From positions 682,001-746,000 of the forward strand of contig JAUSTR010000001.1 in NCBI GenBank assembly GCA_030812955.1: a DNA stretch of 64,000 nt, given 5' to 3'. This document shows positions 37,500-52,490 of this stretch, one piece after another. Source of the DNA: Bacillus alveayuensis (lineage in GTDB: Bacteria > Bacillota > Bacilli > Bacillales > Aeribacillaceae). The position numbers were made by a program, and so were the translations under genes. Numbering within the stretch: position 1 is the stretch's first letter; each line of letters begins with the position of its first letter. A model generated the notes under the pieces. The model made no database searches. It was not told the DNA's origin and worked only from the letters and a program-made list of their open reading frames with translations.

Positions 37500-38801
37500 A
37501 TGAATCACTCGAAAACGATTTTGTTAGATGTTCAAGATAAACCGTCTGCGATCAATTGGGTCTTATTAAGCTTTCAGCATTTGTTTGCGATGTTTGGCGC
37601 AACGATTTTAGTCCCGTTCTTAGTTGGGATTGACCCAGCGGTCGCCTTAATTTCTAGCGGTGTAGGTACTCTAGCGTTTTTAATTGTTACGAAAGGGCAG
37701 GTTCCTGCATACTTAGGCTCTTCTTTCGCCTTTATTGCACCATTAATAGCAGCAAAAGCTCAAGGGGGACCTGGTGCAGCAATGGTTGGAGCCTTCCTAG
37801 CTGGGCTTGTATATGCTATTGTTTCACTATTTATTAAAGCCATCGGCTATAACTGGGTTATGAAGCTTTTGCCGCCTATTGTGGTAGGTCCGATCATTGT
37901 AGTTATTGGCTTAAGTCTTGCCAATACAGCTGTAACGATGGCGATGAATGATCCGGACGGAAAATACAGCACCTTACATTTTTCAGTGGCCTTTGTAACA
38001 TTAATGATAACGATTATAAGTTCCGTATTCTTCAAAAGCTTCTTAAGCTTAATTCCTGTATTGATCGGGATCATCGGCGGATATCTTTATTCGATTGCGA
38101 TCGGAATTGTAGATTTCACAAAAGTGTTAGAGGCAAAATGGTTTCAAGCACCGCAAATGATTATTCCATTCAAAGATTATACACCGACCCTTACAGTTGA
38201 AATAGTTTTTCTCATGGTGCCAGTCGCCCTTGTCACTTTAAGCGAGCATATCGGTCATCAAATGCTGCTTAGCCAAGTAATAAACCGAGACTTAATTCAG
38301 AAGCCAGGATTAGCCAGTTCGATTTTCGGAGACGGTTTAGCAACTATGGTTGCAGCATTAATTGGTGGTCCACCAAATACGACTTATGGAGAAAATATTG
38401 GTGTATTAGCGATTACAAGAGTATTTAGTGTATATGTCATCGCAGGAGCTGCCGTATTCGCCATCTTCTTCGGATTTATTGGGAAGATTTCTGCCCTTAT
38501 CCAATCTATTCCAACGCCAGTTATGGGTGGGGTATCAATTCTTCTCTTTGGTATTATCGCATCCTCAGGATTACGAATGATGATTGATAGCCAAGTAAAT
38601 TTAGGAGAAAAACGAAATTTAATCATTGCATCCGTCATTTTAGTCATCGGAATTGGAGGAGCGATCATTCATATTAGTGATCAATTTGAGCTTCATGGCA
38701 TGGCACTAGCTGCGATCATTGGAGTTCTCTTAAATGTCATCTTGCCAAATGATGAAAAAAAAGAACGATTAACGAATAATACTGAAGATTCAGTTGCCTA
38801 G
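37500..38801 (+). CDS. pyrP: Uracil permease PyrP
   Basis: Protein of 433 residues with about 12-14 membrane segments, nucleobase/cation symporter-2 family (UraA type). Landmarks are the N-terminal LSFQHLFAMFGATILVPFLVG, the half-helix loop KGQVPAYLGSSFAFIAP and the TLSEHIGHQ segment, whose glutamate and histidine face the substrate in UraA, then GGPPNTTYGENIGV. It imports uracil by proton symport. ATG 37500 has a strong aaggaggaagga site. Expression depends on attenuator 2. Confidence 0.95.
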   Translation: MNHSKTILLDVQDKPSAINWVLLSFQHLFAMFGATILVPFLVGIDPAVALISSGVGTLAFLIVTKGQVPAYLGSSFAFIAPLIAAKAQGGPGAAMVGAFLAGLVYAIVSLFIKAIGYNWVMKLLPPIVVGPIIVVIGLSLANTAVTMAMNDPDGKYSTLHFSVAFVTLMITIISSVFFKSFLSLIPVLIGIIGGYLYSIAIGIVDFTKVLEAKWFQAPQMIIPFKDYTPTLTVEIVFLMVPVALVTLSEHIGHQMLLSQVINRDLIQKPGLASSIFGDGLATMVAALIGGPPNTTYGENIGVLAITRVFSVYVIAGAAVFAIFFGFIGKISALIQSIPTPVMGGVSILLFGIIASSGLRMMIDSQVNLGEKRNLIIASVILVIGIGGAIIHISDQFELHGMALAAIIGVLLNVILPNDEKKERLTNNTEDSVA

Positions 38802-38819
38802 CAAAACACTTTTTAACAA

Positions 38820-39819
<1,000 letters not shown>

Positions 39820-39823
39820 AAAA

Positions 39824-41107
39824 ATGGCCATCATACTTAAAAACGCAAACATATTAACAGAAGAAGGAAATTTAAAACAAGTGGATATGAAAATAGACGA
39901 AGGAAAAATTATTCAAATTGCCGAAAAGATTGATGAAGAAGCTGAACAATTCGATATTCAAGGTAAATTTGTTTCAGCAGGCTTTATTGATTTGCATGTT
40001 CATTTACGAGAGCCTGGAGGAGAACATAAGGAAACGATCGCAACGGGAACGTTGGCAGCGGCAAAAGGAGGCTTTACAACAGTTGCTGCAATGCCAAATA
40101 CAATGCCAGTCCCTGATTCTGTTGAACGGATGGAAAATCTTCAAAAGAGAATTAATGAGACAGCCAATGTTCGTGTGCTGCCATATGCTTCAATTACAAT
40201 TGGCCAAAAAGGGAAGGAATTAACAGATTTTGAGGGCTTGAAAAAGGCTGGGGCGTTTGCGTTTACAGATGATGGAGTTGGAGTCCAATCGGCTGGCATG
40301 ATGTATGAAGCGATGAAGCTTGCAGCAAAAAATGGATATTCCATCGTCGCTCATTGTGAGGATAACTCGTTAGTATATAGCGGCTATGTTCATGATGGAG
40401 AGTTTGCAAAAAAGAACAGGTTAAAAGGAATACCTTCTGTTTCAGAGTCTGTCCATATTGCCCGTGACGTTTTGTTAGCTGAAGCTAGCGGCTGCCATTA
40501 TCATGTTTGTCATATTAGTACGAAAGAATCTGTCCGTGTCGTAAGGGATGCAAAGCGTGCCGGAATCAATGTGACATGTGAAGTATCTCCACATCACTTA
40601 TTGCTCTGTGATGAAGATATGAAGGCCATTGATTCAAATTACAAAATGAATCCACCTCTACGAAGTAAAGAAGATCGGGACGCTCTTATCGAAGGTTTGC
40701 TTGACGGTACAATCGACTTTATTGCAACTGATCACGCTCCACATACAGCGGAAGAGAAGAGTAAAGGCATAGAACTTGCTCCGTTTGGAATCGTTGGTTT
40801 AGAAACAGCCTTTCCTTTACTTTATACAAATTTTGTCGAAAAAAATGTTTGTTCATTAAAACAACTTATTGAATGGTTAACCATTAAACCTTCAAAAATA
40901 TTTAAACTAAATCTAGGTCAGTTAAAAGAAGGGGCTATAGCGGATCTAACAGTCATTGATTTACATCACGAAGAAGAAATCAATCCGGAAACATTTGTTT
41001 CAAAAGGAAAAAATACACCATTTTCAGGATGGAAATGTAAAGGATGGCCTGTTCTAACAATAGCAGGCGGCCAAATTGTATGGAAAAAGGGAGAGGGACA
41101 ATCATGA
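39824..41107 (+). CDS. pyrC: Dihydroorotase PyrC
   Basis: Amidohydrolase of 427 residues (type I, Gram-positive class). Metal ligands are in [19 protein letters not shown] (HxH), [13 protein letters not shown] and [14 protein letters not shown]. It closes carbamoyl-aspartate to dihydroorotate. ATG 39824 follows gaaagggg, four bases after the pyrB stop; an in-frame ATG at 39806 lies inside pyrB and upstream of the site. It overlaps pyrAA by 4 bases (ATGA). Confidence 0.95.
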   Translation: MAIILKNANILTEEGNLKQVDMKIDEGKIIQIAEKIDEEAEQFDIQGKFVSAGFIDLHVHLREPGGEHKETIATGTLAAAKGGFTTVAAMPNTMPVPDSVERMENLQKRINETANVRVLPYASITIGQKGKELTDFEGLKKAGAFAFTDDGVGVQSAGMMYEAMKLAAKNGYSIVAHCEDNSLVYSGYVHDGEFAKKNRLKGIPSVSESVHIARDVLLAEASGCHYHVCHISTKESVRVVRDAKRAGINVTCEVSPHHLLLCDEDMKAIDSNYKMNPPLRSKEDRDALIEGLLDGTIDFIATDHAPHTAEEKSKGIELAPFGIVGLETAFPLLYTNFVEKNVCSLKQLIEWLTIKPSKIFKLNLGQLKEGAIADLTVIDLHHEEEINPETFVSKGKNTPFSGWKCKGWPVLTIAGGQIVWKKGEGQS

Positions 41108-42207
41108 AACGGCAATTAGTATTAGAAAATGGGACTTATTGGATTGGAGAAGGATTTGGAAGTGAACAAGATATTGTTGGGGAAGTCGTTTTTACAACAG
41201 GAATGACTGGATACCAAGAAACACTTTCTGACCCATCCTATTGCGGACAAATTGTTATCTTTACCTATCCGCTTATTGGAAATTATGGCGTCAATCGCGA
41301 TGATTTCGAATCTATCCATCCTTCAATACATGGAATTATCGTAAAAGAGGCCTGTCCATATCCGTCCAATTTTCGCTGTGAAATGACGTTTGATGAATTT
41401 TTAAAAGCGAAAAAAATTCCATGCATTAGCGGAGTGGATACGAGAAGCTTAACGAAAATGATTCGCCAGTACGGAACATTAAAAGGTGCCATTTGTTCGA
41501 TTGATCAAGATCCCCATCAAATGGCTGAATACTTAAAAAATACGGAACTTCCGCGAGATCAAGTGGCAAAAGTTTCAACGAAAAAACCTTATCCATCTCC
41601 TGGAAGAGGCAATCGAGTCGTTCTCATCGATTTCGGTATGAAGCATGGTATTTTAAGAGAATTAAATAAACGTGATTGTGACGTTGTCGTTGTTCCGTAT
41701 AACACCTCTGCAGAAGAAATTTTATTATTAAAACCTGATGGTGTTATGCTGAGCAACGGCCCCGGGGATCCGAAAGATGTACCTTGCGCGATTGAAATGA
41801 TTAAACAAATCATAGGAAAAATACCAATCTTCGGCATTTGCTTAGGCCACCAATTGTTTGCACTTGCTAATGGAGCGGAAACAGAAAAAATGAAATTTGG
41901 TCATCGCGGCTCAAATCATCCTGTGAAGGAGTTGGCAACGAACAAAGTTTCCATTACATCTCAAAATCATAGCTACACAGTAAAAATTGATTCATTAGTC
42001 CATACAGATTTGGAAGTAACACATGTTGCACTGAACGACGGAACGGTAGAAGGACTAAAGCATAAATATTTTCCAGCATTCACTGTACAATATCATCCTG
42101 AAGCATCACCTGGTCCTGAAGATGCTAATTCACTATTTGACCAATTTATAGCCTTGATGGATGAATATAAAGAGAAAGCAGGGGATGAACCATGCCTAAA
42201 CGTGTAG
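41104..42207 (+). CDS. pyrAA: Carbamoyl-phosphate synthase small subunit, pyrimidine-specific
   Basis: Protein of 367 residues. The N-terminal CPSase small domain ([25 protein letters not shown]) is followed by a class I glutaminase with the nucleophile in [10 protein letters not shown] (Cys near residue 240) and the HxE pair in [11 protein letters not shown]. It supplies ammonia from glutamine to the large subunit through a tunnel. The start ATGA overlap with pyrC and the overlap with pyrAB suggest translational coupling. Confidence 0.96.
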   Translation: MKRQLVLENGTYWIGEGFGSEQDIVGEVVFTTGMTGYQETLSDPSYCGQIVIFTYPLIGNYGVNRDDFESIHPSIHGIIVKEACPYPSNFRCEMTFDEFLKAKKIPCISGVDTRSLTKMIRQYGTLKGAICSIDQDPHQMAEYLKNTELPRDQVAKVSTKKPYPSPGRGNRVVLIDFGMKHGILRELNKRDCDVVVVPYNTSAEEILLLKPDGVMLSNGPGDPKDVPCAIEMIKQIIGKIPIFGICLGHQLFALANGAETEKMKFGHRGSNHPVKELATNKVSITSQNHSYTVKIDSLVHTDLEVTHVALNDGTVEGLKHKYFPAFTVQYHPEASPGPEDANSLFDQFIALMDEYKEKAGDEPCLNV

Positions 42208-45200
42208 ATATCCAAAAAATATTAGTCATTGGATCTGGCCCTATTATTATCGGCCAAGCGGCAGAATTCGACTACTCAGGAACACAAGCATGTATGGCAT
42301 TAAAAGAAGAAGGATATGAAGTGATTTTAGTCAACTCAAATCCAGCTACGATTATGACAGATACGGAAATGGCCGATAAAGTTTATATTGAGCCATTAAC
42401 AGCTGATTTTGTCATAAGCATTATTCGGAAAGAGCGTCCTGATGCGATCTTACCAACACTTGGGGGACAAACTGGGTTAAACTTGGCCGTAGAATTACAT
42501 GAGCGTGGGGTATTGCAGGAATGCGGTGTTGAAATATTAGGAACAAATCTTTCCGCCATCCAAAAGGCAGAGGATCGCGACTTGTTCCGTTCCCTTATGA
42601 AAGAATTGAATGAGCCAGTCCCTGAAAGTGAAATCGTTCATGAGCTTAATGAAGCAAAAGATTTTGTCAAAAAAGTTGGCTACCCTGTCATCGTTCGTCC
42701 TGCTTATACGTTAGGTGGAACAGGGGGAGGAATTTGCACAAATGAAGAGGAGCTAATAGAGATTGTTACAAATGGATTAAAACTAAGTCCTGTCAATCAA
42801 TGTCTACTTGAGAAGAGCATTGCCGGCTTTAAAGAAATCGAGTATGAAGTAATGCGTGATTCAAAGGACAATGCCATCGTTGTCTGTAATATGGAAAATA
42901 TTGACCCAGTTGGGATTCATACAGGTGATTCCATTGTTGTGGCTCCTAGTCAAACATTATCGGATCGTGAATATCAATTGCTTCGTAATGTATCCTTAAA
43001 AATTATCCGTGCGCTTGAAATTGAAGGAGGCTGTAACGTACAGCTTGCCCTAGATCCAAACAGCTTTCAATACTATGTGATTGAAGTAAATCCACGTGTA
43101 AGCCGTTCTTCTGCATTAGCATCAAAGGCAACAGGTTATCCAATTGCAAAGCTTGCCGCAAAAATTGCGGTCGGATTAACACTTGATGAAATGATGAATC
43201 CTGTAACCGGTAAAACATATGCTTGCTTTGAGCCGGCCCTTGATTATGTTGTCACGAAAATTCCGCGCTGGCCGTTTGATAAATTTGAATCAGCCAACCG
43301 CCACTTAGGGACGCAAATGAAGGCAACTGGAGAAGTGATGGCGATCGGACGCACCTTTGAAGAATCGATATTAAAAGCGGTTCGTTCCTTAGAAGCGGGT
43401 GTTTATCATCTTACGTTAAAAGATTACGAACAAATTTCAGACGAAATCATCGAGAAACGAATTCAAAAAGCAGGAGATGAACGACTATTTTATATTGCTG
43501 AAGCAATGCGTAGAGGCATTTCCATCGAAAATATTCATGAATGGAGTGCGATTGATCGGATCTTTTTAAGCAAACTCCAAAATATCGTAAACTTTGAGCA
43601 AGTGATTAATGAACATCGCTTTGATGTAAATGTGTTACAAAAGGCGAAAGAAATGGGCTTTTCCGATCACTTTATTGCATCAAAATGGGGTGTATCAGAG
43701 AGAGAAGTGTATCAATTTAGAAAAGAAAACGGCATTACTCCAGTATATAAAATGGTCGACACATGCGCGGCGGAATTTGAATCAGAAACACCTTACTTTT
43801 ATGGGACTTATGAACAGGAAAATGAATCGATCGTAACAGACCGCAAAAGTGTAATCGTATTAGGTTCTGGTCCAATTCGAATTGGTCAAGGAATTGAATT
43901 TGACTACGCAACGGTACATTCCGTTTGGGCGATCCGTGAAGCCGGATACGAAGCTATTATCATCAATAATAACCCTGAAACAGTATCAACAGATTTTAGT
44001 ATTTCCGATAAGTTATACTTTGAGCCACTTACAGTTGAAGATGTGATGCACATTGTCGACCTAGAAAAGCCTTTAGGAGTTGTTGTTCAGTTTGGTGGGC
44101 AAACAGCAATTAATTTAGCAAGTGAGCTAGAAGCGCGAGGTGTGAAAATATTAGGTACTAGTTTAGAAGATTTAGACCGTGCTGAGGACCGGGATAAGTT
44201 TGAACAAGCCTTAACGGAATTAAATATTCCACAGCCAGTTGGGAAAACGGCAACATCAGTGGAAGAAGCGGTACAAATTGCTGAGCAAATTGGCTATCCT
44301 GTATTAGTTCGACCTTCGTACGTACTTGGTGGACGAGCGATGGAAATTGTTTATCGAAAAGAAGAGCTTCTTCACTACATGGATCATGCCGTGAAAATCA
44401 ATCCACAGCATCCCGTTTTAATTGATCAATATTTAACGGGAGTGGAAGTGGAAGTCGATGCGATTTCCGATGGCGAAACGGTTGTGATTCCAGGCATTAT
44501 GGAGCATATTGAAAGAGCTGGTGTTCATTCTGGTGACTCTATTGCTGTCTATCCGCCACAAACTTTGTCGGAAGAAATCAAGCGAAAGCTTGTCGATTAT
44601 ACGATTCGTTTAGCAAGAGGATTAAATATCATTGGACTTCTAAATATTCAATTTGTAATTGCAAATCAAAAACCATATGTATTAGAAGTCAATCCTAGAT
44701 CAAGCCGAACAGTTCCATTTTTAAGCAAAATTACCGGGATCCCGATGGCGAATGTAGCAACAAAAGTGATTCTTGGACAAACATTAAATAGGTTAGGGTA
44801 TGAAACGGGATTATTTAATGAAAAAAATGAAGTTTTTGTGAAGGTTCCTGTCTTTTCATTTGCGAAGCTACGACGCGTAGATATCACACTAGGACCTGAA
44901 ATGAAATCAACAGGTGAAGTGATGGGGAAAGATTATACGTTAGAAAAAGCACTTTATAAAGGTTTAGTGGCTGCTGGGATGAACATTAAACAGCATGGCT
45001 CGATTTTATTAACCATTGCTGATAAGGATAAACAAGAAGGATTAGAAATCGCGAAACGCTTTTACGAAATCGGCTATCAATTACTGGCGACAGAAGGTAC
45101 GGCAAATTACTTGAAAGAACATGGTGTTTATGCGAAGGTCGTTAAAAAAATTGGTACAGAGGGAGATACAATATTAGATGTTATTCGAAATGGGGAAGCC

Positions 45201-45400
45201 CAATTTGTAATCAATACTTTGACGAAAGGAAAACAACCGCAACGTGACGGGTTTAGAATACGCCGAGAATCCGTAGAAAATGGCATTCCTTGTTTAACGT
45301 CGCTCGATACCGCAAAGGCTATTTTACGTGTATTAGAAGCGATGACGTTTACGACAGAAGCGATGCCGAAGCATCAAAAGCACCATGGGGTGGGAGTGCA

Positions 45401-45404
<4 letters not shown>
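42192..45404 (+). CDS. pyrAB: Carbamoyl-phosphate synthase large subunit, pyrimidine-specific
   Basis: Protein of 1070 residues with two homologous ATP-grasp halves: [20 protein letters not shown] near the start and [20 protein letters not shown] near residue 556. ATP-binding loops [11 protein letters not shown] and [11 protein letters not shown] mark the carboxy-phosphate and carbamoyl-phosphate sites. The C-terminal ~130 residues form the MGS-like allosteric domain. It makes carbamoyl phosphate. It overlaps both neighbours (16 and 4 bases). Confidence 0.97.
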
Positions 45405-47792
<2,388 letters not shown>

Positions 47793-47800
<8 letters not shown>

Positions 47801-48425
47801 AACGATAGCGAAAGACTTACTGTCGATCGGAGCGGTGATGCTAAAACCAAACAAACCTTTTACATGGTCTAGTGGCATAAAATCACCTATTTATTGTGAT
47901 AATCGAATGACATTATCATATCCAGATATTCGAAAAAAAATTTATAAAGGGCTTTCTAAACTTATCGAAACAAATTTTTCAGCTGTAAATATGATTGCAG
48001 GTACCGCCACGGCAGGAATTCCGCATGCAGCTCTAGTTGCTGAAGAACTCGGTTTGCCGATGTGCTATGTGAGAAGCAAACGGAAAGAGCATGGAAAAGG
48101 GAATCAAATTGAAGGAAAAGTTGAAAAAGGACAAAAAGTCGTCGTTATTGAAGATTTAATTTCAACAGGTCTAAGTGCTATTCATGTTGTAGATGCTTTA
48201 CGGGAAGCAGGGTGTGAAGTATTAGGGGTTGTATCCATTTTTACATACCAATTAAAAATAGCAGATGAGCATTTTCAACAAAAACAATTGCCAGTCTATT
48301 CGTTATGCAACTACGAAACACTTGTCGAACTGGCGATCGCAGAAAAGTTTATTTCAGAAGATGATGCCAGGAAGCTTGCATCATGGCGAGAAAATCCTGA
48401 AAGCGATGCATGGATGAATAGTTAA
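47793..48425 (+). CDS. pyrE: Orotate phosphoribosyltransferase PyrE
   Basis: Protein of 210 residues. N-terminal [26 protein letters not shown] and the PRPP loop [28 protein letters not shown] are type I PRTase and OPRTase signatures. It adds the ribose-5-phosphate of PRPP to orotate. ATG 47793 is 10 bases after gggag within the pyrF end; a GTG at 47784 is too close to that site. Last gene of the pyr operon. Confidence 0.94.
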
Positions 48426-48461
48426 GAAAAAGGGGCAGCAAAAGCTCCTTTTCTCATTTGT
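48424..48461 (+). terminator. Possible terminator after pyrE
   Basis: GAAAAAGG and CCTTTTC arms plus an AGC-AAAA-GCT tip form an imperfect hairpin. There is no good T-run beyond the arm itself. Confidence 0.45.
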
Positions 48462-48528
48462 AATCAAAGTTTCGTAAAGCGAATAAGTTCAGGTGTCAAA
48501 AATAATAATTCCTATCAAAAAACTCGGG

Positions 48529-48556
48529 TTGACATTTGTGAATTTTATGATAAAAT
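48529..48556 (+). promoter_or_regulatory. Promoter of the sulfate assimilation operon
   Basis: TTGACA (48529-48534), a 16-bp spacer, then TAAAAT (48551-48556). Immediately upstream, ATTCCTATC ... ACTCGGG (about 48508-48528) is a possible binding site for a sulfur regulator such as CymR, which I cannot confirm by eye. Confidence 0.7.
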
Positions 48557-48668
48557 TTGAAATCAATAGCAATATTATAAAGTAATCGCCTTGAATGAAA
48601 AATTTTATACGCATTAATCCTACTTTACCGCTATGAATTAATGGTTTTTGTTATAAGGGGGAAGTCAT

Positions 48669-48812
48669 TTGAACCGACAGGAAGAATTGGAAGTCGTTTT
48701 TGAACATGTTAAAGACATGTTAAAGGAACTGAAATTTGGATCTATTACCCTAGTTGTTCAAAATAGTAAAGTGATTCAACTTGAAAAAAATGAAAAAGTG
48801 AGACTAGTTTAG
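48669..48812 (+). CDS. YezD-like small protein (DUF2292)
   Basis: A 47-residue protein (NRQEELEVVFEHVKDM, then LKELKFGSITLVVQNSKV, IQLEKNEKVRLV). The pattern of an amphipathic helix followed by a strand pair with GSITLVVQNSKVIQLEK is that of the YezD/DUF2292 family, often found with sulfur assimilation genes. Function unknown. It starts at TTG 48669 after aaggggg (48656-48662) and is the first gene after the operon promoter. A hairpin-plus-T terminator separates it from cysH, so it may be expressed more than the rest. Confidence 0.75.
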   Translation: MNRQEELEVVFEHVKDMLKELKFGSITLVVQNSKVIQLEKNEKVRLV

Positions 48813-48844
48813 GACAAAAGACTCGCTGACTAGATAAACTAGAG

Positions 48845-48889
48845 GCGGTTTTAGCTTTGTGGACATCCATAAGGTTAAAACTGCTTTTT
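48845..48889 (+). terminator. Long-stem terminator/attenuator between the YezD-like gene and cysH
   Basis: GCGGTTTTAGCTTTGTGGA pairs along 19 positions with TCCATAAGGTTAAAACTGC, using several G-U pairs, then TTTTT. It lies inside the operon and may partially end transcripts or be a regulated attenuator. Confidence 0.75.
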
Positions 48890-48951
48890 CGTTTTAAGCA
48901 AAGGAGGCTATTTTTCAATAGATGGATATATTTTGAAAGAGGGGGATTTAG

Positions 48952-49671
48952 GTGATAACCTTCGAAAATTGGCAGACGCCGATATTAACATTTGACGAGA
49001 ATTCTGAAACAAAAGGAGCCTTAGAAGTACTGAAGTGGGCTTATTCTAATTATAAAGATGATGAAATTGTGTATGCATGCAGCTTCGGAATAGAGGGAAT
49101 TGTCCTAATTGACTTAATTGACAAAGTGAATCCAATGGCGAAAATTGTGTTTCTTGATACGGAATTACATTTTAAAGAAACATATGATGTGATTGAAAAA
49201 GTCCAAAAACGTTATCCGCTCTTAAACATACAATTAAAAAAGCCTTCTCTTACGCTTAAGCAGCAAGAAGAAAAATATGGGGCAAAATTATGGGAAACAA
49301 ATCCTAATCTATGCTGCCATTTAAGAAAGGTTGTACCATTGCAAGAAACGCTGAAAGATGTGAAAGCTTGGATATCGGGATTACGTAGAGAACAATCACC
49401 ATCTAGACAGCATGTACAATATATTAATCAAGATCAAAAATTTCAAAAAATAAAAATTTGTCCACTTATTCATTGGACATGGAAAGAAATTTGGAGATAT
49501 GCTCATAAGTATAATTTAGCTTATAATGAGCTGCATGATAAAGGATATCCAAGCATTGGTTGTGAACCTTGTACTGATCCGGTCTTTAATGAAGAAGATT
49601 TACGCGCTGGCAGATGGGCTGGTACGAATAAATTGGAATGTGGGTTACATGTTGATACGAAAGGAACATAA
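48952..49671 (+). CDS. cysH: Phosphoadenylyl/adenylyl-sulfate reductase CysH
   Basis: Protein of 239 residues. The PP-loop-like N-terminus [17 protein letters not shown] binds the adenylyl sulfate. Cysteines in [11 protein letters not shown] and [11 protein letters not shown] give the CC...CxxC set that holds a [4Fe-4S] cluster and is typical of enzymes able to use APS. The catalytic cysteine is in LECGLH near the C-terminus. It reduces (P)APS to sulfite with thioredoxin. GTG 48952 follows gggggattta. cysP starts 2 bases after its stop. Confidence 0.93.
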   Translation: MITFENWQTPILTFDENSETKGALEVLKWAYSNYKDDEIVYACSFGIEGIVLIDLIDKVNPMAKIVFLDTELHFKETYDVIEKVQKRYPLLNIQLKKPSLTLKQQEEKYGAKLWETNPNLCCHLRKVVPLQETLKDVKAWISGLRREQSPSRQHVQYINQDQKFQKIKICPLIHWTWKEIWRYAHKYNLAYNELHDKGYPSIGCEPCTDPVFNEEDLRAGRWAGTNKLECGLHVDTKGT

Positions 49672-49673
49672 CG

Positions 49674-50735
49674 ATGGAATGGATGGCATTTTTCGTCAGC
49701 TGCATCTTTGCCATTAATATTGGGGCTAGCGGAGCAGCTGCTACGATGGGAGTAGCGTATGGTTCAGGCGCCATCAAAAAAATGCATGTTGCACTCATAT
49801 TGTGTTCAGTTGGAATATTTCTTGGAGCCGTTATTGGTGGTGGCGAGGTTATTAAAACAATCGGATCCGGATTAATTGATCAACAGCTTTTAACGGTTCA
49901 AATTGTCATCATCATTTTAGCGTCAGCGACACTTTCGTTATTTTTTGCCAATATATTAGGGATTCCTTTATCAACAAGTGAAGTGACAGTTGGTTCTGTG
50001 ATTGGTGTTGGAATTGCTTACCAATCTGTTTATTTTCATCAATTGCTTTGGATTGTCGCATTATGGATTATCGTGCCGGTGATTGCTTTTATCATTACAG
50101 TCACCATCCAAAAAATCACCCAATATTTTTTTGTTCATAAAATGAAAAAATTCTCAAAAATTTTCACGATTCTCCTTATTATAACAGGTTTTTTTGAAGC
50201 ATTTTCAGCAGGTATGAATAATATTGCCAATGCTGTTGGACCACTAGTTGGGGCAGGAATGTTAAGTGAAATGGAAGGAAAGTTGCTTGGCGGCTTATTT
50301 GTAGCACTAGGTGCCATGATGTTAGGAAGAAAAGTGGTAGAAACAAACGGAAAACGAATTACAAAATTTACAAAAATTGAAGGATTGACTATTTCGGCAA
50401 CTGGTGCTTCGTTAGTCATTTTAGCCTCTTTATTCGGCATCCCGATTCCGATGACGCAAATTACAACATCTTCCATATTAGGAATTGGCTTTGTTCAGGA
50501 AGGAAAACGAGTGTTTCAAAAAGAGGTCGTGCAAAGATTGATCAAAATTTGGGTGGTATCTCCTCTCGTTTCCTTAATTATTTCTTATTCCTTGATCCAA
50601 GCGATTGTTTTTTCGAATTGGTATTCTTTTTTCATGGTGGTCATTGTATTTATCACGACGATTGTTTTTCTTAATTTAACAAATTCGATCTTAAAACAGA
50701 GTAAACAAATAAAATTAAGGAGGAATGAACAATGA
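49674..50735 (+). CDS. cysP: Sulfate permease CysP (PiT family)
   Basis: Membrane protein of 353 residues with about 10-11 helices in two inverted halves. The repeated PiT signatures are visible as [18 protein letters not shown] near the start and [21 protein letters not shown] near residue 180, with [15 protein letters not shown] and [17 protein letters not shown]. Homologous to phosphate transporters, but within cys operons of Bacilli this branch carries sulfate. It overlaps sat by 4 bases. Confidence 0.92.
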   Translation: MEWMAFFVSCIFAINIGASGAAATMGVAYGSGAIKKMHVALILCSVGIFLGAVIGGGEVIKTIGSGLIDQQLLTVQIVIIILASATLSLFFANILGIPLSTSEVTVGSVIGVGIAYQSVYFHQLLWIVALWIIVPVIAFIITVTIQKITQYFFVHKMKKFSKIFTILLIITGFFEAFSAGMNNIANAVGPLVGAGMLSEMEGKLLGGLFVALGAMMLGRKVVETNGKRITKFTKIEGLTISATGASLVILASLFGIPIPMTQITTSSILGIGFVQEGKRVFQKEVVQRLIKIWVVSPLVSLIISYSLIQAIVFSNWYSFFMVVIVFITTIVFLNLTNSILKQSKQIKLRRNEQ

Positions 50736-51865
50736 CAATTTTGCCACATGGAGGGACTTTGATAAATCGTTTTCATCCAAAAATGGATGTAACTACTATC
50801 CAACATACAATTGAGCTCGATTCCATGGCGCTGCGTGATTTAGAGTTAATTGGGATTGGTGCTTATAGTCCGTTAACTGGATTCTTAAATGAACACGACT
50901 ATCATCATGTTGTGGAAAATATGAGACTTGCAAATGGCACGGTATGGAGTATCCCGATTACATTACCAGTGCAAGAATCGATTGCCTCCCAGTTAGACAT
51001 TGGCGACAAAGCGAAGCTAACATTTAAAGGTGTCGTTTACGGAACGATCACCATTCAATCCATTTACCATCCAGATAAGCATAAAGAAGCAGAGCTTGTC
51101 TATCAAACAACGGATTTGGAGCATCCGGGAGTTCAAAAACTATTTGAACGCCCACCTATTTATGTAGGCGGGGAAATCGTTTTAACGAAAAAGCTTGAAA
51201 AAACTTTTCCAAATGAGACATATGAACCGGCTGAATCAAGAGAACAATTTACGAAGCTAGGCTGGAATACAGTTGTCGGATTTCAAACGAGAAATCCTGT
51301 TCATCGCGCACATGAATATATACAAAAAACCGCTTTAGAAACGGTAGATGGGCTATTTTTACAGCCGCTAGTCGGAGATACAAAAAAAGATGATATTCCA
51401 GCAGATATTCGCATGAAAAGCTACCGTGTCCTTCTTGACAATTATTATCCAAAGGAACGCGTTTTATTAGGCGTCTTCCCAGCAGCAATGCGTTATGCGG
51501 GTCCAAGAGAAGCCATTTTTCATGCAATTGTACGAAAAAATTATGGGTGCACGCATTTTATTGTTGGACGCGATCATGCAGGCGTTGGGAACTATTATGG
51601 TACTTATGATGCTCAAAAGATTTTCTTGCAATTTTCAAAAGAGGAGATTGGAATTACGCCGATGTTTTTTGAGCATAGCTTTTACTGCTATAAATGTGAT
51701 GGCATGGCTTCCTTAAAAACATGTCCGCATAGTGCGGAAGACCGTCTCATATTATCTGGCACGAAAGTACGAACAATGTTAAGAAATGGAGAGCCATTAC
51801 CGAAAACCTTTAGTCGCCCAGAGGTTGTAGAAGTACTTGTAGAAGGAATGAGCATAAGAAATTAA
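50732..51865 (+). CDS. sat: Sulfate adenylyltransferase Sat
   Basis: Protein of 377 residues, homomeric ATP sulfurylase. The substrate motif is [16 protein letters not shown] (residues ~180-195, QxRNPxHxxH), with [30 protein letters not shown] and a zinc-ribbon-like [15 protein letters not shown]. It makes APS from sulfate and ATP. ATG 50732 overlaps the cysP stop (ATGA) after aaggagg. Confidence 0.95.
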   Translation: MTILPHGGTLINRFHPKMDVTTIQHTIELDSMALRDLELIGIGAYSPLTGFLNEHDYHHVVENMRLANGTVWSIPITLPVQESIASQLDIGDKAKLTFKGVVYGTITIQSIYHPDKHKEAELVYQTTDLEHPGVQKLFERPPIYVGGEIVLTKKLEKTFPNETYEPAESREQFTKLGWNTVVGFQTRNPVHRAHEYIQKTALETVDGLFLQPLVGDTKKDDIPADIRMKSYRVLLDNYYPKERVLLGVFPAAMRYAGPREAIFHAIVRKNYGCTHFIVGRDHAGVGNYYGTYDAQKIFLQFSKEEIGITPMFFEHSFYCYKCDGMASLKTCPHSAEDRLILSGTKVRTMLRNGEPLPKTFSRPEVVEVLVEGMSIRN

Positions 51866-51881
51866 GGGGAGTGAAGGAATT

Positions 51882-52478
51882 TTGTCCAACAATATCACAT
51901 GGCATGAAACGTCCATTACGAAATTTGAACGCCGTCAAAAAAACGGCTATCATAGCTTTGTCATTTGGCTTACAGGCCTTTCAGGGTCTGGCAAATCAAC
52001 AATCGCCAATGCGTTAGCAAGAAAGCTTTTCGATGAAAATATTCATTCCTATGTGTTAGACGGTGATAACGTACGTCACGGTTTAAATAAGGACTTAGGC
52101 TTTTCCGAAGAAGATCGCAATGAAAATATTCGCCGAATTGGCGAGGTAGCAAAGCTTTTTGTCGACAGCGGTCAAGTTGTGTTGACAGCATTTATTTCAC
52201 CATTTCGCAAAGATCGAGAAGTTGTGCGAAATTTACTAGAAGAGAATGAGTTTATTGAAGTGTATGTCAAATGCTCACTCAAGTCTTGTGAAAAGCGTGA
52301 TCCAAAAGGATTATATAAAAAAGCTAGGAAAGGAGAAATTAAGCAATTTACTGGGATTGATTCGCCATATGAAGAGCCTTTAAACCCAGAAATTGTAGTA
52401 GATACTGAAGCCCTTTCTGTTGAGGAAAGTGTTGAAGAAATTTACCGCTATTTGAAAGAAAATCATTATATTCATTGA
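51882..52478 (+). CDS. cysC: Adenylyl-sulfate kinase CysC
   Basis: P-loop kinase of 198 residues. Walker A is [16 protein letters not shown] (residues ~30-45); [35 protein letters not shown] and FISPFRKDR are APS kinase signatures. It phosphorylates APS to PAPS. Start is TTG 51882 after aggggagtgaagg. Its presence means CysH may be fed PAPS, or that PAPS has another use, since the reductase has APS-type cysteines. Confidence 0.94.
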   Translation: MSNNITWHETSITKFERRQKNGYHSFVIWLTGLSGSGKSTIANALARKLFDENIHSYVLDGDNVRHGLNKDLGFSEEDRNENIRRIGEVAKLFVDSGQVVLTAFISPFRKDREVVRNLLEENEFIEVYVKCSLKSCEKRDPKGLYKKARKGEIKQFTGIDSPYEEPLNPEIVVDTEALSVEESVEEIYRYLKENHYIH

Positions 52479-52490
52479 GGAGGGAACGTG

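Noticed and set aside
45290..45400. Longer PyrK N-terminus overlapping pyrAB
   Set aside because: The extra residues are out-of-frame pyrAB sequence; the ATGA overlap at 45401 is the normal coupling in this operon.
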